Below are positions 15,589 through 23,837 of a DNA stretch of 39,559 nt, in pieces. The notes under the pieces are model-generated. The model ran no database searches, was not told the origin of the DNA, and worked only from the letters and a program-made list of their open reading frames with translations. Position 1 is the first letter of the stretch; each line of letters opens with the position of its first letter. Both the position numbers and the translations under genes were made by a program. The DNA is taken from assembly GCA_017544705.1 (NCBI GenBank), contig JAFYDQ010000073.1:1-39559 (forward strand), written 5' to 3'. This DNA comes from Lachnospiraceae bacterium (GTDB taxonomy: Bacteria; Bacillota; Clostridia; Lachnospirales; Lachnospiraceae).

Positions 15589-16643
15589 ATACCCAGATAA
15601 CGTCGGTATGAAGCATATGCGGAAGGGATGGGATAGGCAGATACCGTTTCCTTCAGCGGCGTAAAAATCAAACCCGCAGCCGCATCGCCGGATCCTGCGG
15701 CGATCTTCACTTCATAGGCGATCATATGCCACTCCTTATGCGTAAAGATATGCTTCGCATTCTCGATGCGTTCCACGTGCAGCGGATCGACCGGCAGGCT
15801 CTCCAGAAAAATAACGGCCGCTTTTTCATTGAGATGTCCGGGTGTCTGCACGGGTTCGTACATTCCCGCAAGAAGTCCGTGATTTGGGCGCTTTCGGATT
15901 GCAACCCGCTCGCCGTCATGAATAATAAATACTGTTATTTTTTCAATTTTCCGGGGTTTGAGACTCGATTTTACGGGATAGGACAATTCCGTTCCGGATG
16001 CATGTGCCTTGCAAAGCCTGGCAAGCGGACAGATCTCACATTTCGGGATCCCGTTCGGCGTGCAGACCATGGCCCCGAGGTCCATGATGGCCTGGTTAAA
16101 CGTTCCGGGTACGTCTCCCGGGATGATCGCATCCAGCATATCCGCCATATCCCGCCGAAATCTTGCATCGGCGATATCCGTACCGTCTTCTCCAAGCCGT
16201 GTGATCACGCGCAGCACATTCCCGTCAACGACAGCTTTCGGGATCGAAAAGGCGATCGATGCGATCGCAGCCGCCGTATAGGGACCGATCCCGGGAAGTT
16301 TTAAGAGCGCTGCATAATCCGCAGGAAGCGCACCTTCGTATTCTTCCGTCACAAGGATCGCTGCCTGTTGCATATAACGGACCCGGCTGTAATAGCCGAG
16401 TCCTTCCCAAAGTTTCAATATGTTCTCTTCCCCTGCCGCTGCCAGATCGGATACCGTCGGCAATGCAGTAAGAAAACGATCGTAATACCCTTTTACCGCT
16501 TCCACCCGGGTCTGCTGCAGCATGATCTCCGATAACCAGATCCTGTAAGGATCCTTTGTCTTCCGCCAGGGAAGATCGCGCCCGGAGGATGCATACCAGG
16601 TAAGCAGGGGATTTACGATCTTATCGTAATCGGTCGGTTTCAT
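15585..16643 (-). CDS. mutY: A/G-specific adenine glycosylase
   Basis: 352 residues. Removes adenine mispaired with 8-oxoguanine. The HhH-GPD domain has the catalytic Glu39 in LSEIMLQQTRVE, the helix-hairpin-helix LPGIGPYTAAAIASIAF, and Asp140 in VVDGNVLRV. The 4Fe-4S ligands are C194, C202, C205 and C211, with seven rather than the textbook six residues in the first interval, as I recall for clostridial relatives. The C-terminal part is a NUDIX-like 8-oxoG recognition domain. It overlaps the preceding small ORF by 23 bp, so translation is probably coupled. Confidence 0.95.
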   Translation of the reverse strand: MKPTDYDKIVNPLLTWYASSGRDLPWRKTKDPYRIWLSEIMLQQTRVEAVKGYYDRFLTALPTVSDLAAAGEENILKLWEGLGYYSRVRYMQQAAILVTEEYEGALPADYAALLKLPGIGPYTAAAIASIAFSIPKAVVDGNVLRVITRLGEDGTDIADARFRRDMADMLDAIIPGDVPGTFNQAIMDLGAMVCTPNGIPKCEICPLARLCKAHASGTELSYPVKSSLKPRKIEKITVFIIHDGERVAIRKRPNHGLLAGMYEPVQTPGHLNEKAAVIFLESLPVDPLHVERIENAKHIFTHKEWHMIAYEVKIAAGSGDAAAGLIFTPLKETVSAYPIPSAYASYRRYLGI

Positions 16644-16887
16644 ATTTCTTCATCGTGGACATGTAGGCTTTCAGTTCCTCGTACTGCTCCTGCACATCCG
16701 TTGCATTCAGCTGGATGTCATGCGTGATGCAGATCGTGCGGATCATATCCTCCGTGAGACGGTGACGCATGTTGATCAGCATCTCCAGCTTGTCCTTATA
16801 GAGCTTCGTATCAAGGAGCGCTTCCAGTTCCGGATCCAGCTCCACTTCTACTTCCGCCTGTTCCCTGTTTTCTTCGTATTCTGCCAT
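16621..16887 (-). CDS. Small acidic/helical protein, unknown
   Basis: 88 residues, no signal or membrane segment, very acidic N-terminus (MAEYEENREQAEVEVELDPE) then predicted amphipathic helices (KLEMLINMRHRLTEDMIRT, then QEQYEELKAYMSTMKKYETD). I do not recognise the family. It starts 13 bp after lytTR and its 3' end overlaps mutY by 23 bp, so it is part of the DUF3021/lytTR/mutY transcription unit and its frame is likely real. Function unknown; its size and helical nature would suit a small regulatory partner. Confidence 0.65.
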   Translation of the reverse strand: MAEYEENREQAEVEVELDPELEALLDTKLYKDKLEMLINMRHRLTEDMIRTICITHDIQLNATDVQEQYEELKAYMSTMKKYETDRLR

Positions 16888-16900
16888 GGTTCTTATCTTC

Positions 16901-17368
16901 TTATTTTGCCGCTTTTAACATGGCTTTAATGTTCTTGACCCGGCTCCTGGAAGCCCAGGATTTCGTGCCGTTATCGAATTCCACGCCGATCGTGCCGGCC
17001 ATGTTGATGTCAAAACACTTCACCTTGTAGAGATTGATGATCTCCGACTGCGAGATCCGAAGGAAGCGCTTGGGATTTAAATCCTCCTCCAGGCCCGCCA
17101 GCGTCCGTTTCACGCTAAGCGTCCCCTCTTCGGTCTCAAGCAACACCTTCCGTCCCTGCGTATGGACGCGGATGATGTCTCTCTGGGACACAAAGATGAG
17201 CTTGTCATCGTTTCTGGCCACGATCGTCGGAAAATCATTCTCAGATGCGTTTTCGATCGCATAGATGATGTTTTCCACCTGTTCGGAATGGGTTTTGGTC
17301 TGGATCGTTACCTTGGGATCAACATACTTATCATCCAAAATAACGTCAATTTCCACCATGTTCTTCAT
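16901..17368 (-). CDS. LytTR-domain transcription regulator
   Basis: 155 residues with no receiver domain. The C-terminal half (about 50-150) is a LytTR DNA-binding domain: LIFVSQRDIIRVHTQGRKVLL, then FLRISQSEIINLYKV and WASRSRVKNIKAMLK. Such proteins bind pairs of direct repeats two helical turns apart as activators. Its partner is the DUF3021 membrane protein just upstream, like the HdrRM/BrsRM LytTR regulatory systems of streptococci in which a membrane protein restrains the regulator. Its own promoter (-10 at 17382-17377) leaves almost no leader before the ATG at 17368; a second ATG lies at 17359. Neither has a clear ribosome site. Confidence 0.9.
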   Translation of the reverse strand: MKNMVEIDVILDDKYVDPKVTIQTKTHSEQVENIIYAIENASENDFPTIVARNDDKLIFVSQRDIIRVHTQGRKVLLETEEGTLSVKRTLAGLEEDLNPKRFLRISQSEIINLYKVKCFDINMAGTIGVEFDNGTKSWASRSRVKNIKAMLKAAK

Positions 17369-17376
17369 AAATAATT

Positions 17377-17446
17377 ATTATACACAAATTTGATTTTTGC
17401 AAGGAAAGGATGTGTTTATTCGGTCGATTTCGATGTATATTCGGTA
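17377..17446 (-). promoter_or_regulatory. LytTR-type operator and promoter of lytTR
   Basis: Minus-strand direct repeats TACCGAATATACA (17446-17434) and GACCGAATAAACA (17425-17413), exact 21-bp period. They are followed after 30 bp by TATAAT (17382-17377). The -35 position reads TCCTTG, not a usable box. The repeats sit inside the last codons of the DUF3021 gene. One of four promoters with identical geometry. Confidence 0.75.
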
Positions 17447-17859
17447 GAATCGCTCTGCTTGATGGCATTCAGCTCCACGTTCAGCCGCCGGATGCTCCGC
17501 CGCCAGGAAAAATAGCAGGACAGCCAGATGATCGCATAGATCACGGTCATTGCGAGCCAGACATAGAGCATGACATCCATAGGAAACCAATCCATGCTGA
17601 GACTTGCGATCACAAACGCAACAAGCGTGGTCAGGTAATGCGTCAGCGTGGCACGTAAGATACTCCAGCTTTCAATGTCATAGGCAATGCTGCCGCCCAT
17701 GGCGATCGCGCCGTAAATCCCGCCGCCGATCGTATAGAGCAAAAACCTTGCCCGCTCGCTTCCGTCATATCCGGATGCAAAGGATATGATCACGCTGATC
17801 AGCATGCCCGCTGCAAACCCTATGAGTGATTTGACGATAAACTTATTCTTCAGTTCCAT
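17416..17859 (-). CDS. DUF3021 membrane protein, putative LytTR-partner inhibitor
   Basis: 147 residues, four predicted membrane helices (SLIGFAAGMLISVIISFASG; LLYTIGGGIYGAIAMGGSIAY; LTHYLTTLVAFVIAS; VMLYVWLAMTVIYAIIWLSC) and a charged C-terminal tail. It matches the DUF3021 family, whose members are habitually next to LytTR regulators. The known LytTR regulatory systems suggest it holds the regulator inactive at the membrane until a signal arrives; that role here is inference. The ATG at 17859 is chosen for AAAGAGG 6 nt upstream; an in-frame ATG at 17877 has no such site. Confidence 0.82.
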   Translation of the reverse strand: MELKNKFIVKSLIGFAAGMLISVIISFASGYDGSERARFLLYTIGGGIYGAIAMGGSIAYDIESWSILRATLTHYLTTLVAFVIASLSMDWFPMDVMLYVWLAMTVIYAIIWLSCYFSWRRSIRRLNVELNAIKQSDSTEYTSKSTE

Positions 17860-17891
17860 GGTTGCCTCTTTAGACATTATAGCACGATATG

Positions 17892-17961
17892 ATTATACAC
17901 CAAAACGGCTCCAACGGGCGCATTTTATGCGCATTCCGATTTTTTTACTGCATATTCGGTA
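17892..17961 (-). promoter_or_regulatory. LytTR-type operator and promoter of DUF3021-lytTR
   Basis: Minus-strand repeats TACCGAATATGCA (17961-17949) and the weaker ATCGGAATGCGCA (17940-17928), exact 21-bp period. They are followed after 30 bp by TATAAT (17897-17892), with no recognisable -35. The inferred RNA start leaves a leader of about 25 nt containing AAAGAGG before the ATG at 17859. Confidence 0.7.
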
Positions 17962-18010
17962 TGTAAAACCCTACTGATCTGCTATGGTTTCAACACCCCG
18001 GCAATTGTAT

Positions 18011-18080
18011 TACCAAATACACATCAAAACTTACCGAATATACAAAACAAAAGGCATTCGCACGGGGAATCTTTTATAAT
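18011..18080 (+). promoter_or_regulatory. LytTR-type operator and promoter of the receiver/HPt operon
   Basis: Plus-strand repeats TACCAAATACACA (18011-18023) and TACCGAATATACA (18032-18044), exact 21-bp period. They are followed after 30 bp by TATAAT (18075-18080). The -35 position reads AGGCAT. The geometry is identical to the divergent DUF3021 promoter 50 bp away, so one regulator could switch both directions. Confidence 0.75.
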
Positions 18081-18117
18081 AATGTGAAGTCTATTCTGTG
18101 AATAAAGGGAACATTTT

Positions 18118-19023
18118 ATGCGATTAAAGATCATGGTCACCGGCAAGAACCGGCGGATCGCAATGGACGTCAGTGAACATCTGGCCAACGACAGGGATTA
18201 TATCACCGTGAAATGCGCTTCCAGCAAAGAAGCGCTCTTTGAGATGGTGCCGCGCGAAATGCCAAACGTCATCATTATCTGTTTGGGGGATGAGACCAAG
18301 GATACGGTCGCCGTTTTTGACGTCTTAAGAGAGTGTGCGAAAATGGGCGGCGTAACGCTCATCGTCATTGCCTCCGATACCGACAGGAAAGTATTTATCA
18401 ACAACACGAAACTCGAGCGCATGTTCTTCATGGAGCGCCCCGTTTCCCTGTTTGCACTTTATGAGAAATTAAACGACGTTGAAGAAAAGGTCGAGGAACA
18501 GAAAAACAGCGGCGCCATGTTGCTGACGGAATATGTCAATCCGCATGCGGACGACCTGCCGCCAAGAAAACACATTTTGGTCGTTGACGATAACACGGAC
18601 CAGCTTCTGCAGTTAAAGGAGCAGCTTAAGGAATTCTATGAGGTGACGCTTGTGACTTCCGGAGAAGCAGCCCTCCGCTTCTTCTCCAAGAAAACAGCGG
18701 ACCTGATCTTACTTGACTACATGATGCCTAAAATGAACGGGCCCGAAGTCCTGGCGCGCCTGCGCGCTTCCGATGATCTCGTGCACATTCCCGTCATCTT
18801 CTTAACCGGCGTGTCTGAGCGCGACACCGTTGTGAAGACGCTTCTGGAATTGAAGCCCGAAGGCTATATCGTAAAGCCCGCAAAGCGTTCCGAGCTGGTC
18901 GGCAAGATCATCGACGTGCTCGATACGATCGAAATGAACCGAGAACTCGAAGAAGCGGCGGAAGATGCGGATAAAAAGAAGAAACATAAAGAGGAAACGC
19001 CTAAAGAGGAAGAAGAAACATGA
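18118..19023 (+). CDS. Two-receiver response regulator without output domain
   Basis: 301 residues. Residues 1-115 look like a degenerate receiver: the fold pattern is there (KIMVTGKNRRIAMDVSEHL, then NVIIICLGDE) but the acidic pocket and phosphorylated Asp are not at the usual places. Residues 150-270 are a complete receiver with D157/D158, phospho-acceptor D200 in LILLDYMMP, T230 and K253 (IVKPAK). The C-terminus is a highly charged Lys/Glu tail. No DNA-binding or enzymatic domain, so it is likely an intermediate or sink in a phosphorelay. RBS AAAGGGAA. Its stop overlaps the HPt start by four bases (ATGA), indicating coupled translation. Confidence 0.87.
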   Translation: MRLKIMVTGKNRRIAMDVSEHLANDRDYITVKCASSKEALFEMVPREMPNVIIICLGDETKDTVAVFDVLRECAKMGGVTLIVIASDTDRKVFINNTKLERMFFMERPVSLFALYEKLNDVEEKVEEQKNSGAMLLTEYVNPHADDLPPRKHILVVDDNTDQLLQLKEQLKEFYEVTLVTSGEAALRFFSKKTADLILLDYMMPKMNGPEVLARLRASDDLVHIPVIFLTGVSERDTVVKTLLELKPEGYIVKPAKRSELVGKIIDVLDTIEMNRELEEAAEDADKKKKHKEETPKEEEET

Positions 19024-19625
19024 GTGATTTTGACTTAAGCAGCGTAAGCGCCCTGGGCTTAGACGTTGAAACCGGCTTATCCTTTACCGGCGGACGCGAC
19101 AGATACTTATCCGCCCTGCAGCGCTATTATAAATCCTATGAAGCAAACCGCGAGAAGGTGGAAGCCGCACTCTCATCATCCGACATCGAAAACTACACGA
19201 TCCTCGTACATGCATTGAAAAGCAATTCGAAGATGATCGGTGCCGGCGAACTCGGTTCTCTCTTTGAAGAACTTGAGATGGCAGGAAAAGCCGGTGATAT
19301 CGCAAAAATCAATGCCGTGCACCCTACAGCCATCGCCGGATACGAGGCGCTTCATGAAAAGCTCACCCCCATCGGGGAAATGGAACAGGTGCAGGCTGCC
19401 GGTGAGATCTCAGGGGCCGAAGCCAAAGAAACCGCCGAAGCGCTGCTTACCGCTCTGGATGATTTTGACGATGAATTATCCGCAAAGCTTGCGACAAAGC
19501 TTTCCGGCTATCCGTTCCGCATTACCCAAAAGAGCAGACTAAAAGAAGCCACCGAATACATCAGTGACTTCATGTATGACGAAGCTGCCGAGATCATTCG
19601 CGAGATCATGCCCGCGATCGAATGA
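19020..19625 (+). CDS. HPt phosphotransfer protein with extra C-terminal half
   Basis: 201 residues. The first 110 form an HPt four-helix domain with the phospho-histidine H64 in ILVHALKSNSKMIGAGELGS. It would carry phosphate between the receivers of the hybrid kinases and the receiver encoded just upstream. Typical HPt proteins are near 120 residues; the C-terminal 90 residues (from about SGAEAKETAEALLTALDDFD) are an unrecognised acidic helical extension. The gene ends 37 bp before the tnpB stop on the other strand, at the edge of the inserted IS element. Its stop codon lies within a few bases of the inferred right end, so the original terminator was probably displaced. Confidence 0.87.
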   Translation: MSDFDLSSVSALGLDVETGLSFTGGRDRYLSALQRYYKSYEANREKVEAALSSSDIENYTILVHALKSNSKMIGAGELGSLFEELEMAGKAGDIAKINAVHPTAIAGYEALHEKLTPIGEMEQVQAAGEISGAEAKETAEALLTALDDFDDELSAKLATKLSGYPFRITQKSRLKEATEYISDFMYDEAAEIIREIMPAIE

Positions 19626-19629
19626 ACTA

Positions 19630-19655
19630 CCCGCAACCGTCTTCGACGGATGGGG
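19630..19655. repeat. IS605 right-end hairpin
   Basis: CCCGCAACCGTC-TTC-GACGGATGGGG: stem CCGTC/GACGG, an A/A mismatch, then more pairs. It shares CCC.CAACCG...CGGATGGGG and a following GTTTCT with the left-end hairpin at 21351. The inner stem differs by one compensated base pair (T-A to A-T). It would be both the TnpA recognition hairpin and the 3' part of the TnpB guide RNA. Confidence 0.75.
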
Positions 19656-19661
19656 TTTCTG

Positions 19662-21062
19662 TTATGCCGCTTTGCGGCATGAACCTGTGAAATGCATGCA
19701 TCCCACAGAACAAGGCATGTCCACAATGCCCCTATCCCATCGGGTTACCTTTGGGAATACTTTTCTTAAGATATTTGCGGCACCATTGATATCCGCATTG
19801 GTTATTGTTCCGTCGAAGTGCCTGTACAGGCCTCTCCTGATCCTGTTCCCGGAGAATGTGTTCTGTCCGTTATTGTTCTTGTCATACACAGGGATCCTAT
19901 CCTGCGCAAGATAGTCTGCCTTAGATGTATAGCTTTCTTCTGTAAGAACAAATCCGATTCCGTATTCAGCAAGCTTATATCTGAGCATATCTGCAAGTAT
20001 CTTCATCGGTATCTGCACATAATTCTGGTTATTGATATGCCCTATATCAATCTTCTGTTTCTGGAATGTATTATGCCCCATGACGACCACATCAACCTGT
20101 CTATCCCTGGCATAATCAGCCAGGTATCTGCTGATCTTATGAAACTGATCTTTTATACGCCGGTTACGTTTGCCGGTAAGTTCACTCATGCGCTTTGTCC
20201 GGTATCTGCCGTTACAACGCATTGCGGCGGATGACAGACGGGCAAGTTCTTTGTTGTACAGCTGGTTGACTGACTTTATCATGCCGCCCTTTATCACAAA
20301 CGGTTTTATCCCGAAGTTATTTACTACAGCCACGATGTTATCCGTTCCGGGGTCTATTGCCATAACCCTGATGTTATCTATCGAATCCATAGCCGAAAGT
20401 TCATCAAGAAGGGCATTATTATCATTGGGAATGATCCCGACATCCTCTTTTTCCACAACAACATCTATAACAAACCGGTCACCTGACGGCTTGATCCGGA
20501 CCTCTTTGAGTCTGCCGCCCTCTATGTCTCCAAGGTTGAGCCGCGTTTTTGTCCCCGGAAGTTTAAGAAACCTGTTTTCTTTAATGACACATATCTGATT
20601 CGTCAAGATGGATGTCTTGAGCCTGTTTTCCTTCACATACTTTGGAAGACGGGGTCTTCCCGTGAATGCTTCCGGATTATTTCCAAAGGCCTTTACCGCT
20701 TCAAAGAATGATCTGAAATCACGGAGCAGGAGCTTAAGTATCTGCTGGTTCGCCTGAGCCGGCAGTGCATAATACGCCCTGTCTCCAGAGACTTTAAGAA
20801 CACGGTCCAAAGCATTATATGTCAGCCATTTGCTGTCATGCAGATATTTGCTGTCGCACAGGATCTCCCTGACAAGCCTGTATATGTCTGCCTGATTATC
20901 ATACAAAGGCTTTCCTTCATTGATCGCATCAACTGCTGTTGCGTATTGCCGCATGATGAAGTTTGCACGATTATACAGCACCGCAGAAGCGCGGCATAAG
21001 TCCCGGCAATAGTCATATAGTCTGCTGTTCTTTTTTATATGAAACTGTCTCGTGCGATACAT
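19662..21062 (-). CDS. tnpB: TnpB RNA-guided nuclease (IS605 OrfB family)
   Basis: 466 residues. TnpB proteins cut DNA using a guide RNA made from the element's right end and help the element persist. The RuvC-type triad is intact: D237 (MAIDPGTDN), E375/E376 (LTEESYTSK) and D424 (NADINGAAN). The four-cysteine zinc finger that normally lies between the last two is absent. In its place is a segment IPVYDKNNNGQNTFSGNRIR without paired cysteines, a form I associate with one TnpB subgroup. No frameshift or internal stop, although its tnpA partner is destroyed. The guide RNA would extend past the stop through 19630-19655 and read into the HPt gene. Confidence 0.9.
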   Translation of the reverse strand: MYRTRQFHIKKNSRLYDYCRDLCRASAVLYNRANFIMRQYATAVDAINEGKPLYDNQADIYRLVREILCDSKYLHDSKWLTYNALDRVLKVSGDRAYYALPAQANQQILKLLLRDFRSFFEAVKAFGNNPEAFTGRPRLPKYVKENRLKTSILTNQICVIKENRFLKLPGTKTRLNLGDIEGGRLKEVRIKPSGDRFVIDVVVEKEDVGIIPNDNNALLDELSAMDSIDNIRVMAIDPGTDNIVAVVNNFGIKPFVIKGGMIKSVNQLYNKELARLSSAAMRCNGRYRTKRMSELTGKRNRRIKDQFHKISRYLADYARDRQVDVVVMGHNTFQKQKIDIGHINNQNYVQIPMKILADMLRYKLAEYGIGFVLTEESYTSKADYLAQDRIPVYDKNNNGQNTFSGNRIRRGLYRHFDGTITNADINGAANILRKVFPKVTRWDRGIVDMPCSVGCMHFTGSCRKAA

Positions 21063-21129
21063 GGTTGATCGGTATGTCTCCTTTGTTCTATGATCTCATT
21101 ATACCATAGAATCGCACAAAAAACAAACA

Positions 21130-21365
21130 TATGTTCGGCTGGCTGAAATTTTTGGACGGTTATAGCAGGGGATCATATGCATCTGTTGATATCCATGCCT
21201 CCAGATGTGGCATCTGTTCAACCAAGCTATTTTTGTGCGACCACCGGTTCCGTATCATTGGATACCTTCAAGTCATATATCGAAGCACAACGCACGGATG
21301 AACATAAACGAAAATATGTTAAGTCAGGAAAATACAAAAGAGCGATTCATCCCACAACCGACTAA
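21130..21365 (+). pseudogene. Decayed tnpA (IS200/IS605 HUH-Y1 transposase)
   Basis: Recognisable pieces in order: GDHMHLLISMPP with the HUH metal motif (codons near 21171-21182), then SYFCATTGSVSLDTF and SYIEAQRTDEHKRKYV with the catalytic tyrosine codon at 21276-21278, ending IHPTTD. The N-terminal half is missing, about 40 residues are deleted between MPPD and SYFC, and the reading frame breaks just before the HUH motif (GRVIAGDH needs one added base). It therefore cannot make a transposase; the element can move only with help from another copy. The 21063-21411 stretch holds nothing else. Confidence 0.8.
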
Positions 21366-21378
21366 TGTCGGATGGGGG
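21351..21378. repeat. IS605 left-end hairpin
   Basis: CCCACAACCGAC-TAAT-GTCGGATGGGGG followed by TTTCTC. Same orientation and fold as the right-end hairpin at 19630, with one covarying stem pair. It contains the stop codon of the tnpA remnant. Confidence 0.72.
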
Positions 21379-21411
21379 TTTCTCGCTGGGAACTATAAAC
21401 AACTTTTCATT

Positions 21412-23817
21412 CTATCGGATCTTCAGGACGACGAGTGCCTCATGCGAAGACAAATACTTCGCTGCGCGCTCGTCGTCTTTGACGTATACGCCCTTATAAG
21501 CATCCCCGATCAGTTCTTTCACATGTTCGATCTTCTCGACGTCATCCCCGATCACCAGGATCGTTTGCTTTTGGGTATTTCCGGCTTCATCTGTATGATG
21601 TAAACCATCTGACGGGTCCTTTTCCCGAATCAGCTCAGGTTTCAGATACCTGCGCAGGATCTCTTCGAGATCTTCATACATAACGGGCTTGCTTAAATAA
21701 TCCGTAAAGCCTTCCTGAATATAGGAATCCCTGGCGCCGACGATCGCATCCGCAGTGAGCGCGATGACCGGCGTCCCTATAGCCAGGCGCTCTCTTTTAA
21801 TCTGCCTTAGCGTCTCCGTTCCGGATAATCCCGGCATCATCTGATCCAAAAATACCACGTCAAACTGCTGCTCTCGCAGGTGCGTTAAGCACTCCTCCCC
21901 GGATAAGGCGAGTGTGACTTTGACCTTTGTATCCTGCAGGAGCGCCGCGATCACTTCGAGGTTCATTTCGTTGTCATCAACGATCAGTGCTTTTGCACCG
22001 GGCGCAATGATGGTCGGCTGATAAACGGTGGTCTGTGACTGGGACCGCTTTAAGTGCTCCGCAAAGGCACCGATCGGCGTGGTATCAATGACTGTTTGCG
22101 GAACGGTCACGGTAAACGCCGAACCCTCGCCGTATTTACTCTCCACACGGATCTCGCCGTTCATCATTTCCACAAGCTGCTTGGTGATATTTAAGCCAAG
22201 GCCCGTCCCTTCGACTTTGCGGTTCCTGCTCTCCTCAAGACGCCTGAAGGAATCAAACAGTTTGCCCATATCTTCCTTACGGATCCCCATGCCGGTATCC
22301 GAGATCTTCACTTTCAGCTTTTGTTCCTCCCGGTCAAAGGAAACATCGACCGTGACCGTGCCTTCTTCCGTGTATTTGATCGCATTGTTGATGATATTGA
22401 GGAGGATCTGGCGCACCCGGATCTCATCCCCAAGAAGGGTTGCGGGGATATCCGGATCCACCTTCATCTCATAGAACAGGCCCTTATCTTCCGCCTTGCC
22501 TCTTGTCATGTTGACAAGATCGTTTAAAACGGATGAAATGTCGTATTCGACCGGCACGATCTCCATCTTGCCCGACTCGATCTTGCTTAAATCGAGGATA
22601 TCGTTAATGATCGAGAGCAGGGTTTTTCCGGCGCTCTGGATATCGAGTGCATACTTTTTGATCCGCTCATCGCGACTTTCCCGAAGGATCATCTCATCCA
22701 TGCCGATGATCGCGTTCATGGGGGTGCGGATCTCATGCGACATGTTGGCAAGGAAATTGCTTTTCGCCTTGTTGGACGCATCGGCAGCCTCTTTTTCGAG
22801 CTTTAGCATCTTCGTCTCGTAAGCCTGCCGCTGTTCTTCCATCTTCATTTTCTCGACCTGCATCGCGTAATTGCGCTCGTTCTTATAGCCGAGGTAATAG
22901 AACGCACCGATCAGGACCGAGATCAGCAGATAAATGATGATACTGAAGATCGACTGATTTCTGACGTCCGCGTAGAGTTCCGCATCACTGACGGCAAGGA
23001 CCACATACCATTGTCCAACGATTTCTCTGACAAAAACGGTATTGCGATCACCTGCAGCGCTAAACTCAAAATTCCCGTTTTTGACGGCAAGGACCTTTTC
23101 AAGAAGTGCCTTCCCTTCGGCATTTTCCGTTAGAAAGCTGCCCCGTCTCGTTTCGTCCGGATGCCCGACGAACATCCCGTTATGATCCACGACAAAGCCG
23201 TAGCCCTTGCCCTGGATCTTGAGTTCATCCATCATTTCCTGGATATGATTGAGCGTCACATCCATGGAGAGCACATCCGTACCGTTTGGCAGAAGGCGGC
23301 TGATCGAAATAATGACGGAATGCGTCTGCGCATCCACGTATGGCGGGACAATGGCCGATTCCCCGCCTGCTGCCATGCCGACCTTATACCAGTCGCGCTG
23401 CTTTGGATCGTAATCTTCCGGCGGCTCCCAGCCGACACCGTCCAGATATACGCCCTGGATGTATCCATAGATTCCGTTATAACTCTGGTCAAACTGGGCA
23501 GTCTGTTTTTCCGATTCTTCCGTAATATAGGCCAAAATCTCATCCGGTGTGGCGCCGCCCCGCACCATATGATCCACCGTATCGGCCGTGACCCAGAGCA
23601 CGCTCATCGTGGTATCCATGTAATTGGTCAGCTGCGCGGCAATGTTGGAAATGCGATCCTCGCCGGCTTCTGTGACATTGGAAACGGACGCATTAAATAA
23701 CAGGCGAAATGAATAGATCGCCATAAAAAGCAGGAACGTCAAAATCAGCAGCGGAAGGATGATCCGCCGGTATTGACTGGATTCTGATTGTCTCTGGTCC
23801 ATTTCGTAAAATTGCAA
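21412..23817 (-). CDS. Membrane hybrid histidine kinase with dCache sensor
   Basis: 801 residues. Helix 1 about 19-41, an extracellular double-Cache ligand domain (about 45-285; [20 protein letters not shown] is typical), helix 2 about 288-311, coiled linker. HisKA has H361 in [16 protein letters not shown]; the ATPase domain has [17 protein letters not shown] and GTGLGL; the receiver has D658 ([10 protein letters not shown]) and K710. The last 50 residues (751-801) are a truncated, Asp-less receiver-like half shared with the other kinase here. Cache domains bind small ligands such as amino or carboxylic acids. A TTG start at 23817 is chosen because GGAGG stands 9 nt before it; the next ATG (23802) is 24 nt away. 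Confidence 0.92.
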   Translation of the reverse strand: MQFYEMDQRQSESSQYRRIILPLLILTFLLFMAIYSFRLLFNASVSNVTEAGEDRISNIAAQLTNYMDTTMSVLWVTADTVDHMVRGGATPDEILAYITEESEKQTAQFDQSYNGIYGYIQGVYLDGVGWEPPEDYDPKQRDWYKVGMAAGGESAIVPPYVDAQTHSVIISISRLLPNGTDVLSMDVTLNHIQEMMDELKIQGKGYGFVVDHNGMFVGHPDETRRGSFLTENAEGKALLEKVLAVKNGNFEFSAAGDRNTVFVREIVGQWYVVLAVSDAELYADVRNQSIFSIIIYLLISVLIGAFYYLGYKNERNYAMQVEKMKMEEQRQAYETKMLKLEKEAADASNKAKSNFLANMSHEIRTPMNAIIGMDEMILRESRDERIKKYALDIQSAGKTLLSIINDILDLSKIESGKMEIVPVEYDISSVLNDLVNMTRGKAEDKGLFYEMKVDPDIPATLLGDEIRVRQILLNIINNAIKYTEEGTVTVDVSFDREEQKLKVKISDTGMGIRKEDMGKLFDSFRRLEESRNRKVEGTGLGLNITKQLVEMMNGEIRVESKYGEGSAFTVTVPQTVIDTTPIGAFAEHLKRSQSQTTVYQPTIIAPGAKALIVDDNEMNLEVIAALLQDTKVKVTLALSGEECLTHLREQQFDVVFLDQMMPGLSGTETLRQIKRERLAIGTPVIALTADAIVGARDSYIQEGFTDYLSKPVMYEDLEEILRRYLKPELIREKDPSDGLHHTDEAGNTQKQTILVIGDDVEKIEHVKELIGDAYKGVYVKDDERAAKYLSSHEALVVLKIR

Positions 23818-23837
23818 GTGTTATATCCTCCGCCTGA

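Larger units (their letters stand above)
19622..21395 (-). mobile_element. IS605-type insertion element (IS200/IS605 family)
   Basis: Divergent remnants of tnpA (plus) and an intact tnpB (minus), bounded by two similar hairpins in direct orientation: right end 19630-19655, left end 21351-21378. Same-strand subterminal hairpins, not terminal inverted repeats, are the hallmark of this family. The outer limits are approximate; no empty site is available for comparison. The element sits between the convergent ends of the HPt and hybrid-kinase genes and disrupts neither. Confidence 0.82.

Noticed and set aside
17857..17877. Alternative DUF3021 start at ATG 17877
   Set aside because: No ribosome site before it, while ATG 17859 has AAAGAGG at the right distance.
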